NCBI GenBank assembly: GCA_963576735.1
Contig: OY755175.1
Coordinates: 15,454,401 to 15,518,400 of the forward strand
DNA: 64,000 nt
Direction: 5' to 3'
DNA from: Bedellia somnulentella
Taxonomy: Eukaryota > Arthropoda > Insecta > Lepidoptera > Bedelliidae
A model generated the notes under the pieces. The model was not told the DNA's origin. It did not search any database and was given only the letters and a program-made list of their open reading frames with translations. A program made the translations under genes and the position numbers. Shown here in pieces: positions 40,901-44,406 of the stretch (its first letter is position 1; the number at the start of each line of letters is the position of its first letter).

Positions 40901-43900
40901 TAGATAGGTACAAATGAAGAGCCTTTTCTAAAGCAGGATTTTAATTTAATTTTTAAATAATTTTATATAATGACGCTTGTTGTGAGATAACTATAATAGT
41001 TAGAGAATGAACGAATGAGTCCGCAGTAGTGTGCGCTCTATCTAACATTACTCTCACACCTGTATTAGGGTTTCTATAAAAAAAAACTGCGAAACTGCGA
41101 TGTGATGTCGCAAAGTAGTTAGTAATAAAGAAATTCGTTTCGCATCGCTGTTTTGTATACAAGCCCTTAGTTTCATAGGGTTTCAGGTTATGCCACCCTT
41201 ATTGGCATTATTAAAATGCCTCGTTTTATACAAATAAATGTCCTCGCGCAACGACGACGTGGTATACGTACGTAAAGCTGGATGCGGGTGGCGACCGCGG
41301 GCTGCCTCATGCTTTCTTGCGGGGCTGGCTTGGGACATCGAGTTGGCGGACCAGTTGGCTGTTATTATGTAGGTGTAGCGACGAACTAACAGTACACAAT
41401 GACGTGGGCTACATAGAAACGCTGAGAGTACAGGATGTATCACATTCCGAAGCAACGCGTAACCGGCAATATACGTCATACTCGCAATATCAAGACTCAC
41501 TATTCAAATCCTATATCGCGGTATCAAAGTTTCTACAATAGTTAGCATGTATCGAATTTCCAACTTAATACAGTTGGAGCGCGGTCTCCGGGCACACCAC
41601 CGTATTACTTTATTCTAAGCACCACCGCCTAGCGGAAGATCTTCCACTTTCCTCTATAGTAGGGTTAATGTTTATGCATATTAGCTTATTGTGGCCTTAC
41701 CATTCTCCTGCATTTACTAATGTTAAAAAAGAATCCTTTATTTATCACACGGTGGAGGACTTGTTATACGGGTAGCATATCTAAAATATTAACAAATAAG
41801 TTTTCGTATATTTTCAGATATTTATTAGAAACTTTCAAATTCCTGGACGTGACCCGCGTGGCGGTATGGGGCTGGGGCTACGGCGGCTACGTCACCACCA
41901 TGCTGCTGGGCTCGCAGCAGTCCACTCTCAGATGTGGTATTGCTGTTTCACCTATCACCGATTGGTTGTATTACAGTAAGTTGATCAATATATCGTTGTT
42001 ATTATAATGTGACTCACGTGGTGGTGTGGGGCTGAGGATATGGCGGCTACGTCACCATCACGCTGTTGGGCTCGCAGCAGTCCACTCTCAGATGTGGAAT
42101 TGCCGTCTCGTTGGTTGTTATCTTTGTTTTACTATAACTTATTAAGCTAAATGCGTGGTTATCTCAGGTTTTTTGGAAAAAAGAACAGAATCTTGCTCTG
42201 ATGAATAAAATAACTTATGTTTCTCTTCAAATACATGAGATTCACTTGGACCAGTTTTCAGTAGTGGAGTAACCATTTGTTCTCCCATATTTAGAATATA
42301 GGGGTGTTACGTCTATAAGTGAAAAAGTAATCCCTGTTTTATGTAAGTACATACTTATTTTGAGCTTTTGATTAAGATGCAGCACAAGCTTGTGGTTATC
42401 TATTCAAGAGAAAATATTTTTAATCGTAAATTTGGTTTCTTTATTCGGAATCTCTAATACCAACCCACTTAAAATGGTTAACACACTGAGAGGATTGTCT
42501 TAAGACAGATCAAGACCCTTTAATCAAGCAAATCTTCCAAACTCTAGATCTAGCTCTATTTGCTACCTAATCTTAATCCTACAGACCATATCCTATGGTC
42601 ACGGCTATTCCCTAAAATAATTATCTAGGCTCTTGAACCATCAAATCCTCAGCCACTTATGGAAATGAAGACAAGGAGAAAGTGGTAACATAAACCATCA
42701 TCATTAGTGTAGGTATGTTTACTAACAATCATTTATTTAACGTTATGGGATTAATTATCAGGGAGTACTCATGTAGAGTACTGTCTGAAAGTTAATGTTG
42801 TAGCATTCACAACAAAATTCTGAGCCAGATGCTTATTTTTTGCTGACACACGTAAAGTAAGAAAAAATCGTAAATCTTTTTCTTAAAATTTATTTTTTTA
42901 TGCCAATTATATTTGTAAATTGGTTTTAGAGTCGGGAAACAATAAATATATTAATTTCTTTTTTCCTTATTTCAGACGCAGCCTTCACGGAACGGGTGCT
43001 CGGCCAGCCATCCATCAACTACAAAGGCTACGTGGAAGCGGACGCCACGCAGCGCGCGCCACACGTCCCGTCGCACGCACTGTACCTGCTGCACGGGCTG
43101 GCGGACATGACGGCGCCCTACCCGCACGCGCTCAACTTGGCCAGAGCGCTCACTGACGCCGGAGTGCTGTTTAGATATCAGGTAAACTGTTTTTAGCATG
43201 TCTCAGATAGCATAGACATGACGGCGCCCTTTGGCCAGGGCGCTCACTGACGCCGGAGTGCTGTTTAGATTTCAGGTGAATTGGTATTAGATGAGATTAC
43301 ATCACTGAGTTGTACTTATTTGCACGCGCTGTACCTGCAGCTCAACTTGACCAGAGCGCTCACTGACGCCGGAGTGCTGTTTAGATATCGGATGAAGTGT
43401 AAGCTTGAACTCAATTGGTTAGGTTGTAGTTTGTCTAGTGAGCACTCTCTATAAAAATGTTTAAGTAAAATGTGGATAATCTAAACAAAAGGGCACATAC
43501 AAATCGCGTTATGTTCAGCAGCATTAGTAACTTTTTCACTTCTTTATAGACGGAATGAACTTTGAATTTGAGTTTAGGTAAACTGTTATGGTTTAAATAC
43601 AGAGGAACTCCCCCACATGACGTCCTAAGGGGCGAATCATTACTGCATGAATGCTTCGCAATGCCAAATCGTAGTGAAGTAGCGAGTGCTTATCGAGAGC
43701 TAGGACTCGCTTGGGCTCCCATAGACTAACATGGGAAATTTGAAGTGTGATCATTCTTCCGTGGTAAGTCCATTCTAGAATTTAAATGTCTTGAACCTTG
43801 TCGTCAGTGTGGGTGACCATAGTGCTTAATTTGGTCCTGATCGGTTCTATGGTTTAGGAGGAGTTCCTTGACAAGAGAAATATAGTACAAACTCGGGGAT

Positions 43901-44305
43901 AAATTGGGCTTCACTCCAATTGGTAGAACCCCCGAGTTGAGGAGTAAACTAAATGATATCCTTATCAAAATTATTGTCATTGGAGGGGATCGTAGTTGAT
44001 AAAGAATACAATCAACTTAAAGATTTCGACTGTAGGGCAAAACCTCCCCGAAAGATCTGCACAACGACCCACCGTCACAAATCGGCATCCCATAATCGTA
44101 TTAGTTGTAAACTCACGAACTTTCTTTCTCTTATTTTGTTCATAACGTGCTAAATCCAATTTTTTTGCTTTTCTAGACATATGCAGATGAAGGTCATGAG
44201 CTTCGAGGTTCCATAGAACATGTATACCGTTCTATGGAAGACTACCTTCGCGAGTGCCTCTCCCTTGACCCCGATGACAGCAAAATGCCGCCACCTTATA
44301 GATAA
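8953..44305 (+). CDS. DPP10: Inactive dipeptidyl peptidase 10-like protein, 16 coding exons, 864 aa
   Basis: Joined exons: 8953-9066, 13748-13851, 14283-14481, 16916-16990, 17081-17133, 26370-26581, 32777-32994, 33391-33494, 33937-34066, 34502-34742, 35778-36093, 36888-37037, 37614-37799, 41818-41975, 42976-43181, 44177-44305. All introns are GT-AG and the frame closes at 2595 nt. Seen: short cytosolic N-terminus with a Gly run, one membrane segment (about residues 50-72), propeller region with many N-x-S/T sites, the motif YQEEV (Glu253-Glu254, the N-terminus-binding pair of DPP4), and a C-terminal alpha/beta hydrolase domain. The nucleophile motif reads GWGYGG (Gly721 for Ser), while Asp797 (HGLAD) and His829 (DEGHE) remain. 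In vertebrates DPP6 and DPP10 are non-enzymatic partners of Kv4 channels; a channel role here is inference. Length fits the family (about 790-865 aa). Confidence 0.93.
9394..9690 (+). mobile_element. RTE-type LINE 3' end fragment
   Basis: Contains the degraded RGRPGRLHLDQIENVL and MNVNEA..DRTMWRSIVSAYP segments, ending GGCGTAAGTATATGTATG. Lies in intron 1 of the DPP10-like gene. Confidence 0.8.
9691..10896 (+). other. DPP10 intron 1, unclassified part
   Basis: AT-rich except 10620-10780, which is GC-richer and open on + for 65 codons but has no matching splice context or recognised product. Confidence 0.5.
10900..12752. mobile_element. Harbinger-like TIR element, 1853 bp
   Basis: Starts GGGCCAGTTTCACCACT at 10900 and ends with the exact reverse complement at 12752, flanked by TTA on both sides (10897-10899 and 12753-12755). 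A 3-bp TTA duplication fits PIF/Harbinger. The ends are rich in CAGATAA words. No transposase seen, so non-autonomous. Carries a LINE fragment. Confidence 0.85.
11604..12190 (-). mobile_element. Jockey-type LINE fragment nested in the Harbinger-like element
   Basis: The - strand reads ETKFLGIIIDSKLQWGPHIL then LSKRLSSAAYAVRKI and YFSYFHSIMSYGILLWG, the conserved segment after the RT catalytic core of jockey-clade elements. 5'-truncated, with stops in the C-terminal part. Confidence 0.88.
13003..13512 (+). mobile_element. RTE-type LINE, reverse transcriptase C-terminal remnant
   Basis: Reads FTRDGKYVGDIKTSLLKRNV then VNGVINSLMSRQLLSEKARM and AVHNAVLTAKLMYSS, the RTE region after the RT catalytic core. 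Interrupted by stops. Ends about 235 bases before exon 2. Confidence 0.8.
13748..13851 (+). CDS. DPP10: DPP10-like exon 2, membrane anchor
   Basis: Begins DLYSGDGHNWKS and continues into about 23 hydrophobic residues, the single type II signal anchor. NWK just before the membrane matches the family pattern NW(K/R)G. Acceptor GTTTCAG, donor GTAAGT; ends in phase 2. Confidence 0.9.
14283..14481 (+). CDS. DPP10: DPP10-like exon 3
   Basis: Residues 73-139, including LLYWSGRRMRLDEFL, WVGPHQLVYQADDGALL and NNTLSVLVTNHTL. This is the membrane-proximal start of the beta-propeller, comparable to the 'sees itself, is read as text' segment of DPP6 (EDLFS through TSTVLIE). Two N-glycosylation sequons. 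Donor GTAAGT. Confidence 0.92.
14524..14937 (+). mobile_element. Two SINE-like repeat fragments
   Basis: 14524-14641 holds the 3' half (ACCATCTTTTCCCC to GTATGTATGCATG) and begins 43 bases after exon 3. 14797-14937 is a more decayed partial copy. Confidence 0.7.
14938..16326 (+). other. DPP10 intron 3, unclassified part
   Basis: AT-rich intron sequence. No frame above 65 codons and no recognised repeat. Confidence 0.5.
16327..16440 (+). mobile_element. SINE-like repeat, internally deleted
   Basis: GTGTTGTGCCGGCTTATAAA at the left, then a jump from GGGGCGACT to TTTATTTTACAAGCTTTTCC. The tail is missing. Confidence 0.65.
16916..16990 (+). CDS. DPP10: DPP10-like exon 4
   Basis: 25 residues ending SPDLRYVLFQHNVKE, the classic propeller motif 'SPD..Y.L' of the S9B family. 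Acceptor TTTCAG, donor GTGAGA, phase 0 on both sides. Confidence 0.92.
17081..17133 (+). CDS. DPP10: DPP10-like exon 5
   Basis: VYRRTFTAHYTVYDVTN, matching the family 'YRHS(Y/F)TA.Y..YD' strand. Acceptor CTTCGCAG, donor GTAAGT; ends two bases into a codon (Asp182 with exon 6). Confidence 0.92.
17134..18952 (+). other. DPP10 intron 5, first part
   Basis: AT-rich. A - strand 60-codon frame at 18010-17828 is unrecognised. Nothing else stands out. Confidence 0.5.
19926..20002. repeat. Imperfect hairpin, about 32-bp arms
   Basis: The left arm 19926-19958 (ACGCAGAAGAAAAGTAAGAC...) pairs with the right arm 19972-20002 around a 13-base loop, including an 11-bp perfect inner stem GATGTGGAGGT/ACCTCCACATC. 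Lies inside the TIR element 19137-22156. Confidence 0.8.
20622..20862 (-). mobile_element. SINE-like repeat nested in the TIR element
   Basis: Reads from CATACATACATATACTCACG to GCCGACACTACACGG, near full length and reverse oriented. Confidence 0.85.
20915..21150 (-). mobile_element. tRNA-derived SINE, 3' part
   Basis: Shares AACGTTCACGCCG, TATCCCCGAAGGGG, CACGTGATAGGGGGCAGG and CCATGTGGGTTTCC with the complete copies at 23457 and 36366; the tRNA-like head is absent. Confidence 0.75.
23284..23447 (-). mobile_element. SINE-like repeat, internally deleted
   Basis: Carries both ends of the 'GTGTAGTG' repeat (ATACTCATGGCTATAAATCC and GTCGCCTCTTACGAACACCC) with the middle missing. Confidence 0.7.
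23457..23826 (-). mobile_element. tRNA-derived SINE, complete
   Basis: On the - strand it starts with a tRNA-like head: TAGTCCAGTGGATAGAACAC (A-box-like) and GAGTTCCAATCC (B-box-like). The family body follows, ending in an A/T-rich tail near 23457. Confidence 0.8.
24333..25510. mobile_element. Harbinger-like TIR element carrying a minisatellite
   Basis: Starts AGAGCTTATTCCATT at 24333 and ends AATGGAATAAGCTCT at 25510, flanked by TAA at 24330-24332 and 25511-25513. GTGGAATAACGTTCAGA-type words repeat near the left end. No transposase recognised. Confidence 0.8.
24605..25165 (-). repeat. Minisatellite of about eight 60-bp units derived from an RTE tail
   Basis: Repeats the pattern ATACATA(TA)CTCACGCCATTA followed by TTCCCATTGGGGTAGGCAGA and about ten bases, diverged 10-25 percent between units. 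The unit equals the reverse complement of the terminal ~60 bases of the RTE LINE, and the array runs into an RTE fragment at its right end (CTATCGCCACTTCGTACGA). Confidence 0.8.
26370..26581 (+). CDS. DPP10: DPP10-like exon 6
   Basis: Starts DHHMPVLGEG and ends NGVSDWLYQ plus one base. It contains the family strand 'YNG..DW.Y', which leads into the Glu-Glu motif completed in exon 7. High GC relative to its intron. It follows a 9.2-kb intron filled with transposable elements. Confidence 0.93.
26685..26775 (-). mobile_element. SINE-like repeat, 3' fragment
   Basis: CATACATACATATTTTCACGGCT to CAGCCACATTTGG; only the last 90 bases. It abuts the hAT-like element. Confidence 0.7.
26794..28948. mobile_element. 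hAT-like TIR element, 2155 bp, 8-bp target duplication
   Basis: Inverted ends start CACAGATCTGTATTTGAATA at the left and, read in reverse complement, CACAGACCTGTATTTGAATA at the right. The flanks AATGTTAT (26786-26793 and 28949-28956) are an exact 8-bp duplication, the size made by hAT transposases. No transposase recognised; it contains Copia pol remnants. Confidence 0.8.
27755..28300 (+). mobile_element. Copia-type LTR retrotransposon remnant (RNase H end)
   Basis: Frames with stops read FAEYLELSEAVTEL, KICEDDSAAVGISKYGNFT, KNSKHIEVHYNFV and ITDIFTKPVGNVKF, in the order expected for the end of Copia pol (A.YL.L..A..E, D...A..I, KHID..YHF, DI.TKPL). An LTR-like TGTAAGGAGGCGTGTTCGTG begins near 28147. 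Confidence 0.8.
30023..30527 (-). mobile_element. SINE-like repeat in Helitron A, itself split
   Basis: Flanked by the 13-bp duplication AAAAAAATATAAC (30010-30022 and 30528-30540). It is interrupted at 30113-30358 by a second copy in the opposite orientation. Confidence 0.9.
30113..30358 (+). mobile_element. SINE-like repeat, 246 bp, self-nested insertion
   Basis: A full-length copy inserted in the copy above, flanked by ACTTTTGGAAGT (30101-30112 and 30359-30370), a clean 12-bp target duplication. It defines the element's ends: CTGCTGTGTAGTGTCGGC and GAGTATATGTATGTATGT. Confidence 0.92.
30656..30762 (+). mobile_element. RTE-type LINE fragment next to Helitron end
   Basis: MKNKRGGMKRLMSVDEAQED then CQDRTKWRPIVS, adjoining the 3' end of the Helitron at 30654. 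Confidence 0.7.
31500..31640 (+). mobile_element. Possible LINE 3' end with (TATTC)n tail
   Basis: GTGCAATAAAGAG followed by five TATTC units. An A/T-rich non-coding tail with an AATAAA motif, resembling the end of a non-LTR element; no coding part seen. Confidence 0.45.
31768..32730 (+). mobile_element. Non-autonomous Helitron (family 2), 963 bp
   Basis: Begins TCTATATACTTATAATAAAT and ends GTGCGAAGCTGGGACGATCC then ACTAG, followed by T. Has CTAG|T and a 3' hairpin typical of lepidopteran Helitrons. Contains a (TGTC)n microsatellite at 31891-31950 and no ORF. Ends 46 bases before exon 7. Confidence 0.85.
32777..32994 (+). CDS. DPP10: DPP10-like exon 7, Glu-Glu motif
   Basis: Begins by completing Glu253; EEVTRTPTATWGSLDGSL aligns with the EEE-V..WWSPDG segment of DPP4/DPP6. 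Ends FPDHLVIRYPT. The acceptor lies 46 bases after the end of a Helitron (31768-32730). Confidence 0.93.
33391..33494 (+). CDS. DPP10: DPP10-like exon 8
   Basis: PGSPIPRVKLWIVGVQNVTS, the family 'KAG..NP.V.L.V' segment. Acceptor TTTTTTTTCCAG, donor GTAAGT; ends two bases into Met360. Confidence 0.92.
33495..33936 (+). other. DPP10 intron 8
   Basis: Short AT-rich intron; no repeat or RNA feature recognised. Introns 7 (32995-33390) and 9 (34067-34501) are similar. Confidence 0.5.
33937..34066 (+). CDS. DPP10: DPP10-like exon 9
   Basis: MEYYLISAQWVGSNNSHVAV then WMSRAQNLTVYSSCYAPNWTC. WMSRAQN corresponds to the conserved W(L/M)NR.QN of the DPP4 family. Three sequons and paired Cys residues are consistent with an extracellular propeller. 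Confidence 0.95.
34502..34742 (+). CDS. DPP10: DPP10-like exon 10
   Basis: Propeller blade with EPWLEVHEQPVYSSDGSSFL (family 'E.(E)PVFS.DG..F'), YFTHIKHVDV and VDKILAWDQENHLVYYLG, where 'V..I...D...I.FL' is the family pattern. Ends one base into Gly484. Confidence 0.95.
34743..35777 (+). other. DPP10 intron 10
   Basis: AT-rich. A - strand 67-codon frame at 35257-35054 has no recognised match. No element ends found. Confidence 0.5.
35778..36093 (+). CDS. DPP10: DPP10-like exon 11
   Basis: The longest exon (316 nt): HVYVVRDPG, CLTCEPEVW, CSFWAAHFAPSKPG, YVLECEGAGPPL and an arginine-rich tail. It matches the 'LY......CL.C......C.Y....FS......L.C.GPG.P' block, including the four Cys. Acceptor CTTCTAG, donor GTAAGG. 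Confidence 0.95.
36366..36734 (-). mobile_element. tRNA-derived SINE, complete
   Basis: Same family; the tRNA-like head is at 36665-36734 (ATAACTCAATGGGCAGCACC and GTGTTCAAATCC). In intron 11 of the DPP10-like gene. Confidence 0.8.
36888..37037 (+). CDS. DPP10: DPP10-like exon 12
   Basis: Ends the propeller and enters the hydrolase domain: VQLMLPPSW then FPVLVHV, matching 'M.LP..F....YPLL..V'. The donor is GTGAGT at 37038; CAT GT plus C from exon 13 gives His-Val. Confidence 0.92.
37382..37577 (+). mobile_element. SINE-like repeat before exon 13
   Basis: CTTAGAATGTCACTAACC to GATTTATAGCCGTATGTATG; internally shortened. It ends 36 bases before the exon 13 acceptor, so it covers the likely branch-point region. 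Confidence 0.8.
37614..37799 (+). CDS. DPP10: DPP10-like exon 13
   Basis: DGQPGSQQVTDKF replaces the enzyme motif YGGPGSQ; DGTPGSQ occurs in DPP6. WGTYMSSRNDVVYVKLDVAG replaces 'VVDGRGSG': the RGSG loop reads AGARG. The exon is very GC-rich. A SINE-like repeat ends 36 bases before its acceptor. A degenerate copy lies at 41238-41374. Confidence 0.93.
   Translation, partial: RRPARKSASDRQVPDRLGHVHVVAQRRGVREVGRGGRPRAASRAPAGPAGRHRGRGPVGCY
38747..39159 (+). mobile_element. Helentron deletion derivative with OTU and helicase remnants
   Basis: An ATG at 38747 opens a 51-codon frame with VISIPGDGSCLFHSLSYSM, the catalytic-Cys motif of an OTU protease. The helicase end follows directly in the next frame: VKQAYVALSRVTSLGGLHLI (motif VI) and a basic tail. 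The thousands of bases between these regions in an intact Helentron protein are missing. Upstream non-coding DNA from about 37830 probably belongs to the same element. Confidence 0.85.
39163..39860. repeat. Perfect 188-bp inverted repeat with 322-bp spacer
   Basis: The left arm 39163-39350 and right arm 39673-39860 match with no mismatch that I can see. Each arm also has TGCCAAGTC near one end and GACTTGGCA near the other. It directly follows the Helentron remnant. The spacer holds only short frames. Confidence 0.92.
39866..39912 (-). mobile_element. LTR fragment of the TRIM family
   Basis: The - strand reads ACAAATTATAAGTTGGTACA through GCCAGTATATCTTTGCTGT, matching the last 46 bases of the LTR at 55436-55607. 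The other part of the LTR is at 41000-41060, on the far side of Helitron B. Confidence 0.75.
39924..40990 (-). mobile_element. Helitron copy B, inverted relative to copy A
   Basis: The 3' end reads GAGCGAAGCCGGGACGGGCT then GCTAG|T. It encodes the same 84-residue helicase terminus at 40626-40372 (2-3 residue differences from copy A) and carries the same SINE-like insertion at the same site. The 5' part is about 330 bases shorter than copy A. Confidence 0.88.
40046..40292 (+). mobile_element. SINE-like repeat in Helitron B
   Basis: Full-length copy flanked by GTTATATTTTTTT on both sides (13-bp duplication), orthologous to the split copy in Helitron A. Confidence 0.9.
41000..41060 (-). mobile_element. 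LTR 5' fragment of the TRIM family
   Basis: The - strand reads TGTGAGAGTAATGTTAGA then AGAGCGCACACTACTGCGGA, matching the start of the LTR at 55436. Separated from its 3' part by Helitron B. Confidence 0.7.
41238..41374 (+). pseudogene. Degenerate copy of DPP10-like exon 13
   Basis: Runs parallel to exon 13 from ATGTC(C/G)TCGCGCAACGAC to the shared end GACCAGTTGGCTGTTATTA, with a 3-nt insertion, small indels that shift frame, many substitutions and no donor (ATGTAGG instead of AGGTAGG). It lies in intron 13, about 3.4 kb after the true exon. Confidence 0.85.
41818..41975 (+). CDS. DPP10: DPP10-like exon 14, mutated nucleophile elbow
   Basis: RVAVWGWGYGGYVTT holds the nucleophile elbow with Gly721 in place of Ser (active enzymes have GWSYGG). 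CGIAVSPITDWLYY matches 'C.IAV.PV..W.YY'. A broken copy follows at 42009-42119. Confidence 0.95.
42009..42119 (+). pseudogene. Degenerate copy of DPP10-like exon 14
   Basis: Copies the exon 14 stretch from GTGAC(C/T)C(G/A)CGTGG through CTCGCAGCAGTCCACTCTCA. The nucleophile-elbow region reads TGG GGC TGA GGA, a stop in frame, and the 3' part is lost. It sits 33 bases after the true exon, in intron 14. Confidence 0.85.
42595..42712 (-). mobile_element. Degenerate SINE-like fragment
   Basis: TCACGGCTATTCCC, ATCCTCAGCCACTTATGGAA and a run resembling GGGGAAAAGATGG in order. Much decayed. Confidence 0.4.
42976..43181 (+). CDS. DPP10: DPP10-like exon 15, retained Asp
   Basis: AFTERVLGQPSINYKGYVEA then ALYLLHGLADMTAPYPHALN. 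'YTERY.G.P' and 'LLIHG.ADDNVHF' are the family counterparts, so the charge-relay Asp is kept (Asp797). Two partial copies follow at 43215-43282 and 43322-43396. Confidence 0.95.
43215..43282 (+). pseudogene. Degenerate partial copy of DPP10-like exon 15 (copy a)
   Basis: GACATGACGGCGCCCT joined to TGGCCAGGGCGCTCACTGAC and GTGCTGTTTAGATTTCAGGT, i.e. the 3' half of exon 15 with an internal deletion. It retains a CAGGTGA donor-like end and starts 33 bases after exon 15. Confidence 0.8.
43322..43396 (+). pseudogene. Degenerate partial copy of DPP10-like exon 15 (copy b)
   Basis: GCACGCGCTGTACCTGCAG joined to CTCAACTTGACCAGAGCGCT and GTGCTGTTTAGATATCGGAT; a second internally deleted copy of the same exon, with the donor destroyed (ATCGGATGA). 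Confidence 0.8.
43397..44176 (+). other. DPP10 intron 15, last part
   Basis: Contains AGGAACTCC (about 43603) and GGAGTTCCT (about 43860) as possible short inverted ends of a small element, and a hairpin AACTCGGGG / CCCCCGAGTT at 43892-43940. No coding frame. Confidence 0.4.
44177..44305 (+). CDS. DPP10: DPP10-like exon 16, retained His and stop
   Basis: TYADEGHELRGSIEHVYRSM keeps the charge-relay His (His829). The protein ends DDSKMPPPYR with TAA at 44303-44305. Acceptor TTTTCTAG. Confidence 0.95.
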   Translation, partial: TYADEGHELRGSIEHVYRSMEDYLRECLSLDPDDSKMPPPYR

Positions 44306-44400
44306 AACAAATCATCCATCGATAGTTTTAATCGAACACTAGTCGAATTTGTTGTTAACATATTATATATTGATTTGTTAAAAAGGAAACATGTTCTTTT

Positions 44401-44406
44401 AATAAA
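44401..44406 (+). terminator. Candidate polyadenylation signal for DPP10-like gene
   Basis: AATAAA 96 bases after the stop codon. Other AATAAA/ATTAAA motifs occur downstream (about 47790, 47955 and 49110), so longer 3'UTR forms are possible. Confidence 0.5.

Noticed and set aside
41183..41541. Alternative cassette exon 13
   Set aside because: Frame shifts relative to exon 13, no usable donor (ATGTAGG) and no clear acceptor; scored as a pseudo-exon.
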